Shown: positions 1-9,270, counted from the first letter of the stretch. The stretch: 64,000 bases of DNA from Chryseobacterium sp. StRB126 (GCF_000829375.1 NZ_AP014624.1:2728001-2792000), one strand, 5' to 3'. The notes: a model not told the origin generated them from the sequence alone. Translations and numbers: made by a program.

Positions 1-20
1 ATATTTTAAATAAGATCATT

Positions 21-656
21 ATGAAAACAAATAAAATCGCCGTTATTGGCGGAACCGGAAAATCCGGAAAATACCTTGTGCAAAAACTTCTGAATAAAGG
101 ATATTCCTTAAAATTATTAATCAGAAATCCTGAGAATTTTAGTCTGCAGAATCCTCTAATTGAGATTGTAAAAGGGGATGTGAGGGATGAAGCAGCAGTC
201 TATTCATTAATTGAAGGCTGCAATATTGTCATAAGTACATTAGGGCAGCCAAAAGGGGAGAAAACGATATTTAGTGATGCTGCCAAAAATGTCATTAAAG
301 CTATGCACCAATATAGAATTAAAAGATATATTGTAACAACTGGTTTAAGTGTAAATACAAAAGACGATTGTAAAAATGACCATGTGAAAATGGCTACCGA
401 ATGGATGTATCAGAATTACCCTGAAACAACTTCCGATAAACAGAAAGAATATCAACTTCTTTCAGAAAGTAGCTTAAACTGGACTTTGGTACGGTTGCCG
501 CTTATTAACTTGACAGGCAAAAGTTTTACTACGGAATCAAATCTGATGGATTGTAAAGGTGAAAATATCAGCGCAGCCGATCTCGCAGAATTTCTGGTAT
601 CACAGATTGAAGATTCTACCTATATCGGGAAAAGTCCATTTGTATACAATATTTAA
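21..656 (+). CDS. NAD(P)-binding oxidoreductase, NmrA/SDR-like
   Basis: A 211-residue protein with an N-terminal Rossmann dinucleotide-binding loop (VIGGTGKSGKYL, residues 8-19), an acidic position after the second strand (KGDVRD), and an NmrA/flavin-reductase-like core. This family holds NAD(P)H-dependent reductases and redox sensors; the substrate cannot be read from sequence. The extended-SDR YxxxK motif is not evident, as is usual for NmrA-type members. The ATG at 21 has an A-rich upstream region. The gene ends 31 nt before a strong bidirectional terminator shared with convergent uvrA. Its upstream context lies outside the window. The family call is firm, the reaction unknown. Confidence 0.8.
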   Translation: MKTNKIAVIGGTGKSGKYLVQKLLNKGYSLKLLIRNPENFSLQNPLIEIVKGDVRDEAAVYSLIEGCNIVISTLGQPKGEKTIFSDAAKNVIKAMHQYRIKRYIVTTGLSVNTKDDCKNDHVKMATEWMYQNYPETTSDKQKEYQLLSESSLNWTLVRLPLINLTGKSFTTESNLMDCKGENISAADLAEFLVSQIEDSTYIGKSPFVYNI

Positions 657-686
657 CGTTTTTGAAAATAAAACTCATAGTATATA

Positions 687-720
687 AAAAAACAGAGAGC
701 TCAACGGCTCTCTGTTCTTT
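687..720. terminator. Bidirectional Rho-independent terminator
   Basis: A 10-bp perfect stem (AACAGAGAGC at 691-700 with GCTCTCTGTT at 707-716) encloses a 6-nt loop. An A-run precedes it and a T-rich stretch follows, so it can serve both the upstream plus-strand gene and convergent uvrA, whose stop codon overlaps its right edge. Confidence 0.85.
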
Positions 721-3526
721 ATTTTTCAAGTTTTTCCTTGATGTATTTGGCTGTATAAGACTTTTTATTTTTTATCAGATCTTCAGGTGTACCGGCAAAA
801 ACTATTTCACCACCATGTTTTCCTGCTTCAGGACCAATATCAATGATGTAATCAGCACATTTGATGATATCCGGCTGGTGTTCAATAACAATCACCGAAT
901 GTCCAAGGTCGATCAATGCCTGTAATGATTTCAAAAGTTTTTGAATATCATGGAAATGAAGACCTGTAGAAGGTTCATCGAAGATAAATAATGTTTTGTC
1001 CGTAGTAACCCCTTTCACAAGGAACGAAGCGAGTTTCACACGTTGAGCCTCACCACCGGAAAGGGTAGAAGAGCTTTGTCCTAGCTGTAAATAGCCCAAT
1101 CCAACTTCTTGTAAAGGTCTCAGTTTGGTCACAATTTTCTCTTCATTATTATCTTTAAAAAATTCCAGTGCTTCATCCACAGTCATGTGAAGAATATCGG
1201 AAATACTTTTCTCATCGAACTTCACCTCAAGGATTTCACTTTTAAAACGGGTGCCTTTACAAACTTCGCATTCCAACTCAATATCAGCCATAAACTGCAT
1301 CGAAACATTGATTACGCCTTCTCCTTTACATTCATCACATCTTCCACCATCTACGTTAAAAGAGAAGTGTTTAGGTTTGTAGCCCATCATTTTAGCTATT
1401 TTCTGCTTGGCAAAAAGATCACGGATGTCATCATAAGCTTTAAGGTAGGTAACAGGGTTTGAACGAGAAGATTTTCCAATAGGGTTCTGATCAATCAGTT
1501 CAATATTTTTGATGAGTTTTTTCGGGAATTCTACAGAATCATAGTCTCCTTTTTTACCACCCATTCCCAGCTGAATCTGAATGTCATTGGTAAGGATTTC
1601 CTTCATCAAAGTCGATTTTCCACTTCCTGAAACTCCTGAAATAACAGTTAAACTTTCTAAAGGAACATCTACATCAATATTTTTAAGATTATTCTGACGG
1701 GCTCCTTTAATATGAATCCATTCTTTTGCCTTTCTGCGCTGCTTCGGAACTTCTATTTCCAATCTTCCGGTAAGATATTCTGAAGTAAGGGTATTGGCTT
1801 TTTTCAAATCCTTATAATCTCCTGCAAATACCAGTTCACCACCAAGATAACCTGCTTCCGGACCAATATCAATGATATAATCGGCAGCGCGCATCACATC
1901 TTCATCGTGTTCTACTACGATCACAGTATTTCCTAAATCACGAAGGTTTTTCAATACTTCGATAAGGTTTTCAGTATCCTTGGAATGCAATCCGATAGAA
2001 GGCTCATCCAATATATAAATGGAGCCTACTAAAGAACTTCCTAAACTTGTTGCCAGATTAATTCTTTGACTTTCTCCTCCGGAAAGGGTGTTGGATGTTC
2101 TGTTTAATGTTAAATATCCTAAACCCACCTTTAATAAGAACTCAAGACGAGTGGTGATCTCGTATAGTAATCTCTTGGCAACCTCTTTATCGTGGTCGGA
2201 TAGTTGTAAACTGTTAATCATTGGTGCCAGTTCGTCCAACGGAAGCTCAATCATCGATTGGATGTTGTGACCATCTACTTTTACCCAGCTTGTTTCTTCA
2301 CGCAGTCTCAATCCTTCACAGGTTGGGCAAAGGGTTTTTCCTCTGTAGCGGGAAAGCATAACACGGTACTGGATTTTATAAAGGTTTTCTTCAAGCATTT
2401 TGAAGAAATTGTTGATGCCTGGGAAGTTGCTTTTACCATCTCCTTTCCAAAGGAAGTTTTTCTGTTCCTTGGTTAATTGATGATAAGGCTTATGAATAGG
2501 AAAATCTCCGGCTTTTTTAATGAAATCTTTTTTCCATTCGCTCATCGTTTCTCCTTTCCAGCACGCAATAGCATCTTCGTAGATGGATAATGTTTTATTA
2601 GGAACTACAAGATCTTCATCTATTCCGATTACTTTTCCATACCCTTCACAAGCTGGGCAGGCTCCGTACGGGTTATTGAAACTGAAGAAATGAACATTCG
2701 GTTCAAGGAATTCCATGCCATCCAATTCAAATTTATTGGAGAACTCTTTTACCTTTTCGGTATCTGTATTTTTTAAAGAACAGTAGCCACGGCCCTCATA
2801 AAATGCCATCTGAATAGAATCTGCCAATCGCTGTAAAAAGCTTTCATCCTCTTCATAAGAAAAACGGTCAATCACAAGATTGATCTTCATTCCTTTTTCC
2901 GGAACAAATCCGAAACTTTCCAGATCTTCAATTCCTGCTAGATTTCCGTTGATCTCAAGTCTTGTGAAACCAGCTAGTTTTAAAACGTTCAGGGTTTCCT
3001 TAAAATTATCTGCATCATATTCCAAAGGAGCAGTTAATAGAAAGGAAGTATCTTTTTTAGAAGTTTTGATGAAATCCACCACATCTGTTACTGAATCTTT
3101 TTTCACTTCTTCCCCGGAAACCGGAGAAAATGTTTTTCCGATCCTTGCGAACAGAAGTTTCATATAATCATAGATCTCCGTAGACGTTCCTACGGTAGAA
3201 CGCGGATTGGATGAAATTACTTTCTGCTGGATTGCAATGGATGGAGCCAATCCTTTAATATCATCAACTTTAGGTTTTTCTAATTTTCCCAAGAACTGAC
3301 GGGCATAAGAACTCAAACTTTCCACATATCTTCTTTGTCCTTCAGCATAAATGGTGTCAAAAGCCAAAGATGATTTACCACTTCCTGATACTCCGGTAAT
3401 AACAATCAGTTTGTTTTTCGGGATCAGGACATCTATATGTTTCAGATTATTAAGATGGGCATTCTTAACAAAAATCTGTTTTTTTATGTCTATTTCTGTA
3501 GTATCAGCCATATTTTGTTTATTCAT
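719..3526 (-). CDS. uvrA: Excinuclease ABC subunit UvrA
   Basis: A 935-residue protein, normal length for UvrA, the damage-sensing ATPase of nucleotide excision repair. It shows two ABC modules: a first Walker A (GVSGSGKSSLAFDT, near residue 45) and a second (GVSGSGKSTL, near 635), with signatures LSGGESQR and LSGGEAQR, each followed by a Walker B ending in DEPS. Zinc-binding CxxC pairs are visible (CPAC, CPTC, CDEC, CEVC). The Met at 3526 gives the longest reading; Met6 at 3511 is an alternative. It is a single transcription unit between the 687-720 terminator and a 14-bp palindrome 47 nt upstream. Some Bacteroidetes carry UvrA paralogues, so a second copy elsewhere is possible. Confidence 0.97.
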   Translation of the reverse strand: MNKQNMADTTEIDIKKQIFVKNAHLNNLKHIDVLIPKNKLIVITGVSGSGKSSLAFDTIYAEGQRRYVESLSSYARQFLGKLEKPKVDDIKGLAPSIAIQQKVISSNPRSTVGTSTEIYDYMKLLFARIGKTFSPVSGEEVKKDSVTDVVDFIKTSKKDTSFLLTAPLEYDADNFKETLNVLKLAGFTRLEINGNLAGIEDLESFGFVPEKGMKINLVIDRFSYEEDESFLQRLADSIQMAFYEGRGYCSLKNTDTEKVKEFSNKFELDGMEFLEPNVHFFSFNNPYGACPACEGYGKVIGIDEDLVVPNKTLSIYEDAIACWKGETMSEWKKDFIKKAGDFPIHKPYHQLTKEQKNFLWKGDGKSNFPGINNFFKMLEENLYKIQYRVMLSRYRGKTLCPTCEGLRLREETSWVKVDGHNIQSMIELPLDELAPMINSLQLSDHDKEVAKRLLYEITTRLEFLLKVGLGYLTLNRTSNTLSGGESQRINLATSLGSSLVGSIYILDEPSIGLHSKDTENLIEVLKNLRDLGNTVIVVEHDEDVMRAADYIIDIGPEAGYLGGELVFAGDYKDLKKANTLTSEYLTGRLEIEVPKQRRKAKEWIHIKGARQNNLKNIDVDVPLESLTVISGVSGSGKSTLMKEILTNDIQIQLGMGGKKGDYDSVEFPKKLIKNIELIDQNPIGKSSRSNPVTYLKAYDDIRDLFAKQKIAKMMGYKPKHFSFNVDGGRCDECKGEGVINVSMQFMADIELECEVCKGTRFKSEILEVKFDEKSISDILHMTVDEALEFFKDNNEEKIVTKLRPLQEVGLGYLQLGQSSSTLSGGEAQRVKLASFLVKGVTTDKTLFIFDEPSTGLHFHDIQKLLKSLQALIDLGHSVIVIEHQPDIIKCADYIIDIGPEAGKHGGEIVFAGTPEDLIKNKKSYTAKYIKEKLEK

Positions 3527-3572
3527 AAAAGTAACTGTAGAGTATTAAAAACTATCAGTTTACTGGTGTTTT

Positions 3573-3586
3573 CCGGAATATTCCGG
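3573..3586. promoter_or_regulatory. 14-bp palindrome upstream of uvrA
   Basis: CCGGAATATTCCGG is a perfect palindrome 47 nt upstream of the uvrA start. It is rare in composition compared with the AT-rich surroundings. It could be an operator; no protein is known to me for this site. Confidence 0.35.
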
Positions 3587-3917
3587 GGTGTCATCAATTG
3601 AACTTTCAAATTATTTTCGGATTCAGCTGAGAGAAACAGCATGATTGTAAAATGCTGCTCAAACTACAGATGAAAAAGAATGATTTCGCTGTAAAATTAA
3701 GACCCACAAAATTACGAATTTTTTAGCGAAAATTATATGCTTCTCTCATGACTAAAATGATATACAAAAAATAAAAAATGAGGTCTTGACACCCAAATAA
3801 GGCACTCAAAAAAAGAGTATTTCAGATATATTTTGTAGAATTATTTTCTTTTTACCATTCGTTTTTATTGAATTTCAAACAGTTTTTGATTTTTTAACAG
3901 GTTTTTTTATCCGGGTA
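3587..3917. other. Intergenic stretch between uvrA and the mini-transcript
   Basis: No coding sequence was recognised. A small inverted repeat, CAGCAT near 3638 with ATGCTG about 12 nt further on, is the only structure noticed. The stretch is AT-rich and probably carries the uvrA promoter on the minus strand, but no convincing TAnnTTTG box was found. Confidence 0.4.
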
Positions 3918-3948
3918 TTGTTTTGTATTTTAAAATTATTTAAAATTG
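3918..3948 (+). promoter_or_regulatory. Promoter of a putative mini-transcript
   Basis: TTG (3918-3920), a 20-nt spacer, then TAAAATTG (3941-3948), one mismatch from the Bacteroidetes -7 box TAnnTTTG. Transcription would start near 3954, about 20 nt before a 16-codon ORF and 120 nt before a terminator. Confidence 0.45.
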
Positions 3949-3972
3949 TATTCATAAATATGTAATATAGAA

Positions 3973-4023
3973 ATGAGAAAATTATTCAGAGATCTAGTTA
4001 CACATTTAATGAGAAAAAGATAG
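3973..4023 (+). CDS. Putative 16-residue microprotein or leader ORF
   Basis: ATG at 3973 opens a 16-codon ORF ending in TAG at 4021-4023. The peptide begins MRKLFRDL and ends LMRKR: basic at both ends with hydrophobic residues between. It lies between a Bacteroidetes-type promoter (3918-3948) and a strong terminator (4046-4074), so the locus looks like a self-contained RNA of about 120 nt. The TonB receptor downstream has its own promoter after the terminator, which argues against simple attenuation. It could equally be a small RNA with a chance ORF. No homologue is recalled with certainty. Confidence 0.35.
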   Translation: MRKLFRDLVTHLMRKR

Positions 4024-4045
4024 AAGAATTCCCTCAAAAAACATA

Positions 4046-4074
4046 GACGCAGCATACATGCTGCGTCTTTTTTT
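4046..4074 (+). terminator. Rho-independent terminator
   Basis: A 9-bp perfect GC-rich stem (GACGCAGCA at 4046-4054 with TGCTGCGTC at 4059-4067), a 4-nt loop and seven T residues. No large plus-strand gene precedes it, which is the main reason to suspect a short transcript upstream. Confidence 0.85.
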
Positions 4075-4087
4075 ATGACAACTATCA

Positions 4088-4119
4088 TTTGCCTGTCTTC
4101 ATGAACTCCCTTACTTTTG
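4088..4119 (+). promoter_or_regulatory. Promoter of the TonB receptor gene
   Basis: TTTG (4088-4091), 20-nt spacer, TACTTTTG (4112-4119): an exact match to the Bacteroidetes consensus. The predicted start site near 4125 lies at the possible TTG start at 4124, so translation must begin downstream, at the ATG at 4151. Confidence 0.75.
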
Positions 4120-4150
4120 AACCTTGTTAAAAGAAACTACGGAAACGATT

Positions 4151-5962
4151 ATGATCAAAAAGATAGGAAGTGTTTTTTTTCTGGGATCTTTACTTTTGGT
4201 AAAAGCACAGGAAAAAACTACAGATATTGAAAACATTGAATTTCAGGGGAAATTTATCTCCACACCTTATAAAAGCGCCAACCAGAATATCACTGTAATC
4301 ACCAAAGAAGATATTGCCAATGCTCCCTCCAAAAGTATTGATGAAATCCTTCAGCAGGTTCCGGGTATGGACATCAGAAGGAGAGGATCCAATGGAGTTC
4401 AGAGTGATATCAGTTTCCGTGGAAGTTCTTTTGAACAGGTTCTGTTATTACTGAACGGAGTAAGAATAAATGATTCACAAACAGGACACAACTCTATGAA
4501 TCTTCCGGTGGACCTGGAAGATGTGGAAAAGATTGAGATCATAAAAGGCCCTGCTGCCAGACGTTTTGGACAGAATGCCTATGCTGGAGTTATTAATGTA
4601 ATTACCAGACCTGGAATAGGTAAAAAGGTTAAGATAAGTGCAGAAGGTGGTGATTATAGTTCTTACGGACTAGGGTTTAATGCTCAGATGGGAAATGAAA
4701 AATTTGCCAATACTCTTCAGGCTAATGCTTCAGGATCACAAGGGTACATGTACAATACGGATTATGAAATCCGAAATGTATTCTATCAGGGAAGACTGAA
4801 TATTAAGAACGGAGATTTGAGACTTCAGGCTGGTTTTTCAGAAAAGAAATTTGGAGCTAACGGATTTTATGCATCCAAAGCTGCCATAGACCAATATGAG
4901 GAAATGCAGGCTTCCATTGTAAGTGTTGCCCATCAGCAGACTTTCGGGAAACTAAAGCTTAATTCCAATATATACTGGAGAAGAGGGCAAGACATGTACC
5001 TTTACAACAGGCAAAAACCTTCTGTTTACAGGAATATGCATATTGGGAATAATGTAGGGGCAGAAGTAAACTCCAGCTACCAATGGGGTTTGGGAACTAC
5101 CGGAGTGGGTGTGGAACTGAGAAAAGAGTTTCTGGTGAGCAGCAATTTGGGAAATCCGAACCGTTTTGTTTCTCAGGTTTTCTTTGAACACCATTTCTCA
5201 TTACTAGATAAAAAATTAAACATCAGTCCGGGAATTTCATGGGCTAACTATTCTAAAGAAGGAAACTTTTTCTATCCTGGGTTGGATGTAGGGTATAACT
5301 TTAATTCTAATAATAAAGTGTACGGAAACATAGCTAAGGTACACCGTATACCAACCTTTACCGATCTTTATTATGTAAGCCCACAGGAGCGTGGTAACCC
5401 AAATCTGCTGCCTGAAAATGGGATTTCATCTGAGATAGGATACCAATATCAGGATCAGAAGATTTTAGCAAAAATCAGTGGGTTTTTGAGAGATTCGAAG
5501 AATTCTATTGATTGGATAAAAAAAGACATCAATGATAAAGCTTGGGCCGCTGAAAATGTAGGAAACATAAAAATAAAAGGAATAGAAACTGAGATCAACT
5601 ATAAAATGACTGACTGGCTGAAAATGATGGCAGGGTATACCTATATTGACGGTAAGTTTCAGAACTCCAATGAGTTTGTTTCAAAGTATATTATGGATAA
5701 CCTGAGACATCAGTTCATCGGTAAGGTAGAAACAAAATTCCTTGGTGCTTTTACTAATGAATTGGTTTACAAATATAACGAAAGAATGAATTTAGGAAGC
5801 TATCAGCTGTTGGATGATAAGTTGAGCTTCAGCCAAAAAGATTATTCTGTATATGTTTTAGTGAATAATATCACCAATACAAAATACACGGAAGCATTTG
5901 GGGTAGAAATGCCACAAAGATGGTTCCATATTGGTTTTTCTTACACAATTAATATGAAGTAA
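4151..5962 (+). CDS. TonB-dependent outer-membrane receptor, short BtuB-like
   Basis: A 603-residue protein with a signal peptide (MIKKIGSVFFLG through KAQ), a plug domain of about residues 30-145 (VITKEDI, VLLLLNGVRIND, VEKIEIIKGPAARRFG, VINVIT) and a beta-barrel that ends in an aromatic-rich strand. At about 600 residues and without a CarboxypepD-like N-terminal extension it resembles cobalamin/siderophore receptors more than SusC proteins. The ligand is unknown. A longer reading from TTG at 4124 is rejected because that codon lies at the predicted transcription start. A DUF2490 protein follows in the same direction. Confidence 0.9.
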   Translation: MIKKIGSVFFLGSLLLVKAQEKTTDIENIEFQGKFISTPYKSANQNITVITKEDIANAPSKSIDEILQQVPGMDIRRRGSNGVQSDISFRGSSFEQVLLLLNGVRINDSQTGHNSMNLPVDLEDVEKIEIIKGPAARRFGQNAYAGVINVITRPGIGKKVKISAEGGDYSSYGLGFNAQMGNEKFANTLQANASGSQGYMYNTDYEIRNVFYQGRLNIKNGDLRLQAGFSEKKFGANGFYASKAAIDQYEEMQASIVSVAHQQTFGKLKLNSNIYWRRGQDMYLYNRQKPSVYRNMHIGNNVGAEVNSSYQWGLGTTGVGVELRKEFLVSSNLGNPNRFVSQVFFEHHFSLLDKKLNISPGISWANYSKEGNFFYPGLDVGYNFNSNNKVYGNIAKVHRIPTFTDLYYVSPQERGNPNLLPENGISSEIGYQYQDQKILAKISGFLRDSKNSIDWIKKDINDKAWAAENVGNIKIKGIETEINYKMTDWLKMMAGYTYIDGKFQNSNEFVSKYIMDNLRHQFIGKVETKFLGAFTNELVYKYNERMNLGSYQLLDDKLSFSQKDYSVYVLVNNITNTKYTEAFGVEMPQRWFHIGFSYTINMK

Positions 5963-6013
5963 GTATTAATTCAATATTAATGAAAGTTAATATTAACAAA
6001 TTGTTAAAAAAAT

Positions 6014-6021
6014 TACATTTG
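6014..6021 (+). promoter_or_regulatory. Possible -7 box upstream of the DUF2490 gene
   Basis: TACATTTG matches TAnnTTTG exactly and lies 12 nt before the ATG at 6034. The upstream -33 element is poor. If it is used, transcription starts a few bases before the ATG, so the ATG at 5980 could not be the start. Confidence 0.4.
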
Positions 6022-6033
6022 CAAAAATTTTTT

Positions 6034-6750
6034 ATGAAACGTTTTCTAGGTTTAAGTCTCCTTCTTAGTCTATCTTTCTTCAAAGCTCAGGAACATATTT
6101 CCAGCTTCAATGCAGTGACTCTAACCTATAAGTTTCATCCTAAATTTTTCATCTACGGAGAAGGTCAGCTACGAGGTAACGAAGACTATACCTACCCGGA
6201 TTATTATGAGATAAAAGGAGGAATAGGGTATAATCTTACCAAGAATCATAAACCATTTGTAGGGCTTGGAAGATATGTCAACTATAAGGATAAAAAATTA
6301 AGCAAGGAAGAATTCAGGATTTGGCTTCAGGATATCATTGATGTTAAAAAAGGTATTGTGAAGTTTGAAAACCGTTTTCGTGTAGAAAAAAGCTGGTTTT
6401 ATGAGCCACAAACCGACAATACTTCTCAAAGAATGCGTTACCGTTACCGTTTGAACATAAGTGTTCCTTTAAACTCTAAAACGATCAAAAAAGGGACTGT
6501 TTTTGCCAATGCTTATGATGAGCTTTTTCTGGTAACCCCGATGAAGCCTACTTTTGCCAGAAACAGAGTCTATGGCGGTTTTGGCTATCAGATCGATGAT
6601 TATTTTGGAATTGTTAGCGGATACCTTTGGCAACGTGAATTTGAAGCAAAAGGAAATAAAAACTTACATTTTATCTACCTGGCCTTAAACATCAACATTG
6701 ATGGTACAAACCATGAGACGAAAACGTACGATTTCCCTGGTGCGGATTAA
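6034..6750 (+). CDS. DUF2490 domain outer-membrane protein
   Basis: A 238-residue exported protein. The signal peptide is MKRFLGLSLLLSLSFFKAQ from the ATG at 6034; an 18-residue extension from 5980 would precede the signal peptide and is rejected. The body alternates aromatic and charged residues (FHPKFFIYGEGQLRG, FENRFRVEKSWF, RMRYRYRLN), as in a small beta-barrel, which fits DUF2490. The function of the family is unknown. It lies 71 nt after the TonB receptor gene and may be co-transcribed with it or use its own promoter. Its stop codon overlaps that of the convergent M48 protease gene. Confidence 0.8.
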   Translation: MKRFLGLSLLLSLSFFKAQEHISSFNAVTLTYKFHPKFFIYGEGQLRGNEDYTYPDYYEIKGGIGYNLTKNHKPFVGLGRYVNYKDKKLSKEEFRIWLQDIIDVKKGIVKFENRFRVEKSWFYEPQTDNTSQRMRYRYRLNISVPLNSKTIKKGTVFANAYDELFLVTPMKPTFARNRVYGGFGYQIDDYFGIVSGYLWQREFEAKGNKNLHFIYLALNINIDGTNHETKTYDFPGAD

Positions 6751-8798
6751 GAGGCTTTGTTTACTTCTGACTGTAAGTTTAATAATTCCTGTTTCGTATT
6801 AAGGTAATAAGTATTTAAAAGTGCCTGGTATTTTTCAATCAGTAATGATACGGAATCAACTTCATTTTGAAGATAATGGTCATTGTTGAAATAAATATAT
6901 TCAGCATCTACAAACTGTTGAAGGAGATTATTTTCTTCAACAGTGAGTAATTCTTTATAAGCTGAGTTTTCCAAAAGACTTTTGATCTTTTGCTTAAACG
7001 GTTTTTCTGCCTTCAAAAGCTTTGCTCTGTGTTTACGGATTTCTTCAAAAGGTAAAGTGACCGTCATAAACTGTAAATATCCAATAAATTCATTAAGGCT
7101 TTCCTGAAAGTCATCGAATTCTTTGTCTATTGCAGCCATTTTTTTGTACTTACTTATTAACCTTTTTTTGTACTCATGATTACCTATGTGATAATAATAC
7201 TGGAAAATTAATTTATCGTTTTTATGAAGTTCAGCAGTCACATTTTTAAGCTCATTTTCAAGTTGAGGAATCATGTTTCCTGCATCTTTTGCCTTGTGTA
7301 AAGTTCCATTATACCTGAATGTTTTTATTTCTTTTGATTGCGAAACCAAATATTTTAAAGTTTGCAGATCTTGTTCTATACCTGTTTTTTCATACACAAG
7401 AGAAACCTTTTTATCGCTGAACAAATCAGATTCATGATAAAGCCCGGAATCTGGAATCAAGGTTTCGATATTTTCTAAAATAGGAGTATGTCTTTCATAA
7501 TAGCCATTAAAGCCGGAAATCAGATTCTGATACCTATTGTTTTCCAGATAGAGTGTTGTAAAGGTATTGCCATCGATAATTTCTCCAATATTTTTAATAC
7601 CTAACAGGGTGAGGTATTTTGCAGTTAAAGTTTCGCATATGTTTTCATAGCCTTTTATGATTTCTCCGGCAGGTCTGTGGTCGCTGGTTGTATTTCTGGT
7701 TTCGTTCTTTTTAATTCTTTCAACTCTTTTGTCAATGTCAGGATGGGATGACCATTGGTCTTCAATCTCTATTTTAGATTTATTATAACGGGTCAAATCC
7801 TCAATATCTATTTTTGGAAGTCCATTTACATAAGGATGATTATTTCTTTCACTGAAAATCTTCATTAAAGAAATCTGATTTTCATAAAGATTTTTTGGAA
7901 GATATTTCTGATTACTTTCAATATAGAAATTGGTTGCATAGTTAAAGGCTGCATCACTTAATTCTAATCTTAATAAGGATGAAATCTGTTCGTCCGGATT
8001 CGTTACAAAAGTTGAAATGGCATCTGCATGATATTCCATCTCTCTTTGTAGGGAAGCATGGTTTTTAAAAAGAAAATTGGATATGTTCTTAAGAATATAT
8101 TGAAATGCACTAATAAAGCTTACAGATATTAATCCAAAAATTTTAAAAAATACATTACCTCCCGAAAACTCCATAATGAAATCTTCATAGTCCTTATTAT
8201 TGTAAACGGTTTCAAAAATAATTTTTTCAGCCTGGTTCACATAGCCACCTATTTTCATACTTCTTTGAGAAAAATGACCAAACTCGTGAGCCAGCACTGT
8301 TTTTAATTCTCCAGTACTTGTTGTATTAATCAGTCCCATACCAATAGTAAGATTTTTCTTTACAGGTAAAAACATACTCCAGAAAATAGAATTATAGCTC
8401 ACACTGGCGTTTACATCCGGTGAAAGAAAAACTTTTTTGGGAGGCTGAACTTTTGTTTCCCTTACAATTTCATCAATCATGTCAAAAAGTTCGGGTTGGT
8501 GGGAACGTGAAATTTCTATCAGATGGCGGGGACTGTAATAGTTTTTTCTGAAAATAAATCGGATAAGAAAGATGAACACAAAAATACCTATACTAAATAA
8601 ACCTACAGCACCAAAAATCGTAAAATAATTGACTTTAATTATCAATAGCTTTATAGCACCATATCCTAAGAGGAAAATCATTAGGAGAGAGGCCAGAATG
8701 AGTACTAAGTAAATGAAAAAAAAAGCTGAAACTGATATGATAGCAGAAATCAGCTTAGATTGATAAGCAGTTGAAATTTTGGGCAGGTTATTAGTCAT
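6747..8798 (-). CDS. M48-family membrane zinc metallopeptidase
   Basis: A 683-residue protein with two or three N-terminal membrane segments (about residues 17-85), then an M48 peptidase domain with HEFGH zinc motif (His171, Glu172, His175) and the downstream glutamate ligand in the EMEYHAD segment. This resembles HtpX/Ste24-type peptidases of membrane quality control. A long C-terminal half of about 350 residues is helical and charged, with no recognised domain. The gene starts 4 nt after the stop of the HD-domain gene, so the two form an operon. Its stop overlaps the convergent DUF2490 gene by 4 nt. Confidence 0.88.
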   Translation of the reverse strand: MTNNLPKISTAYQSKLISAIISVSAFFFIYLVLILASLLMIFLLGYGAIKLLIIKVNYFTIFGAVGLFSIGIFVFIFLIRFIFRKNYYSPRHLIEISRSHQPELFDMIDEIVRETKVQPPKKVFLSPDVNASVSYNSIFWSMFLPVKKNLTIGMGLINTTSTGELKTVLAHEFGHFSQRSMKIGGYVNQAEKIIFETVYNNKDYEDFIMEFSGGNVFFKIFGLISVSFISAFQYILKNISNFLFKNHASLQREMEYHADAISTFVTNPDEQISSLLRLELSDAAFNYATNFYIESNQKYLPKNLYENQISLMKIFSERNNHPYVNGLPKIDIEDLTRYNKSKIEIEDQWSSHPDIDKRVERIKKNETRNTTSDHRPAGEIIKGYENICETLTAKYLTLLGIKNIGEIIDGNTFTTLYLENNRYQNLISGFNGYYERHTPILENIETLIPDSGLYHESDLFSDKKVSLVYEKTGIEQDLQTLKYLVSQSKEIKTFRYNGTLHKAKDAGNMIPQLENELKNVTAELHKNDKLIFQYYYHIGNHEYKKRLISKYKKMAAIDKEFDDFQESLNEFIGYLQFMTVTLPFEEIRKHRAKLLKAEKPFKQKIKSLLENSAYKELLTVEENNLLQQFVDAEYIYFNNDHYLQNEVDSVSLLIEKYQALLNTYYLNTKQELLNLQSEVNKAS

Positions 8799-8802
8799 TT
8801 TG

Positions 8803-9249
8803 TTAGTATTTCTCTATCAGATAACGATAGGCTTTAAGATATTTATTGAACCTTTTAATATCCTTAGGAGTAAGCTCACGGTTTACCCTTCTAAGGTCCA
8901 TATTATCACGAAGGTCATTAATTTTTACGGCAACGGATAAGAGAGATCTTTCCGTTCTTTTAATGAATTCATCATAATCTTCTTCCGGATCAAATTTAGT
9001 GAGGCAGCTGATGGCAAAAATGATGTATTCAGGAAATCCTTCGGCTCTTAAATAATCAAGGCTGAATTCTAATGGATGATCTTCTACTACATCATGCAAT
9101 ACCCCAACAATTTTCTCATCTATTGTTTTGCCATATTCCATTACACGCATGACGTGTCCTATATAGGGAGCGTGGTATTTATCTGTTTGTCCTTTATGTG
9201 CTTTGTCAGCAATCTTTATAGCTTTATTTAGTAATTCTTCTTTTGTCAT
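8803..9249 (-). CDS. HD-domain phosphohydrolase, RelA/SpoT-type
   Basis: A 148-residue single-domain protein from ATG at 9249. Visible motifs: AHKGQ (near residue 16), an HVMRV metal-ligand region, the HD pair in VGVLHDVVED, and a late KINDLRDN motif. These match the stand-alone (p)ppGpp-hydrolase/HD_4 fold, without a synthetase domain, so it may be a small nucleotide hydrolase such as a Mesh1-type enzyme; the substrate is inferred. A longer start at 9303 is rejected because a -7 box (9271-9278) lies inside it. It is the first gene of an operon with the M48 protease. Confidence 0.8.
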   Translation of the reverse strand: MTKEELLNKAIKIADKAHKGQTDKYHAPYIGHVMRVMEYGKTIDEKIVGVLHDVVEDHPLEFSLDYLRAEGFPEYIIFAISCLTKFDPEEDYDEFIKRTERSLLSVAVKINDLRDNMDLRRVNRELTPKDIKRFNKYLKAYRYLIEKY

Positions 9250-9270
9250 TTTTTCTATGAAAATAGAGTA

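Noticed and set aside
4124..4150. Extended TTG start of the TonB receptor
   Set aside because: The TTG lies at the predicted transcription start of an exact promoter match; the ATG at 4151 begins a proper signal peptide.
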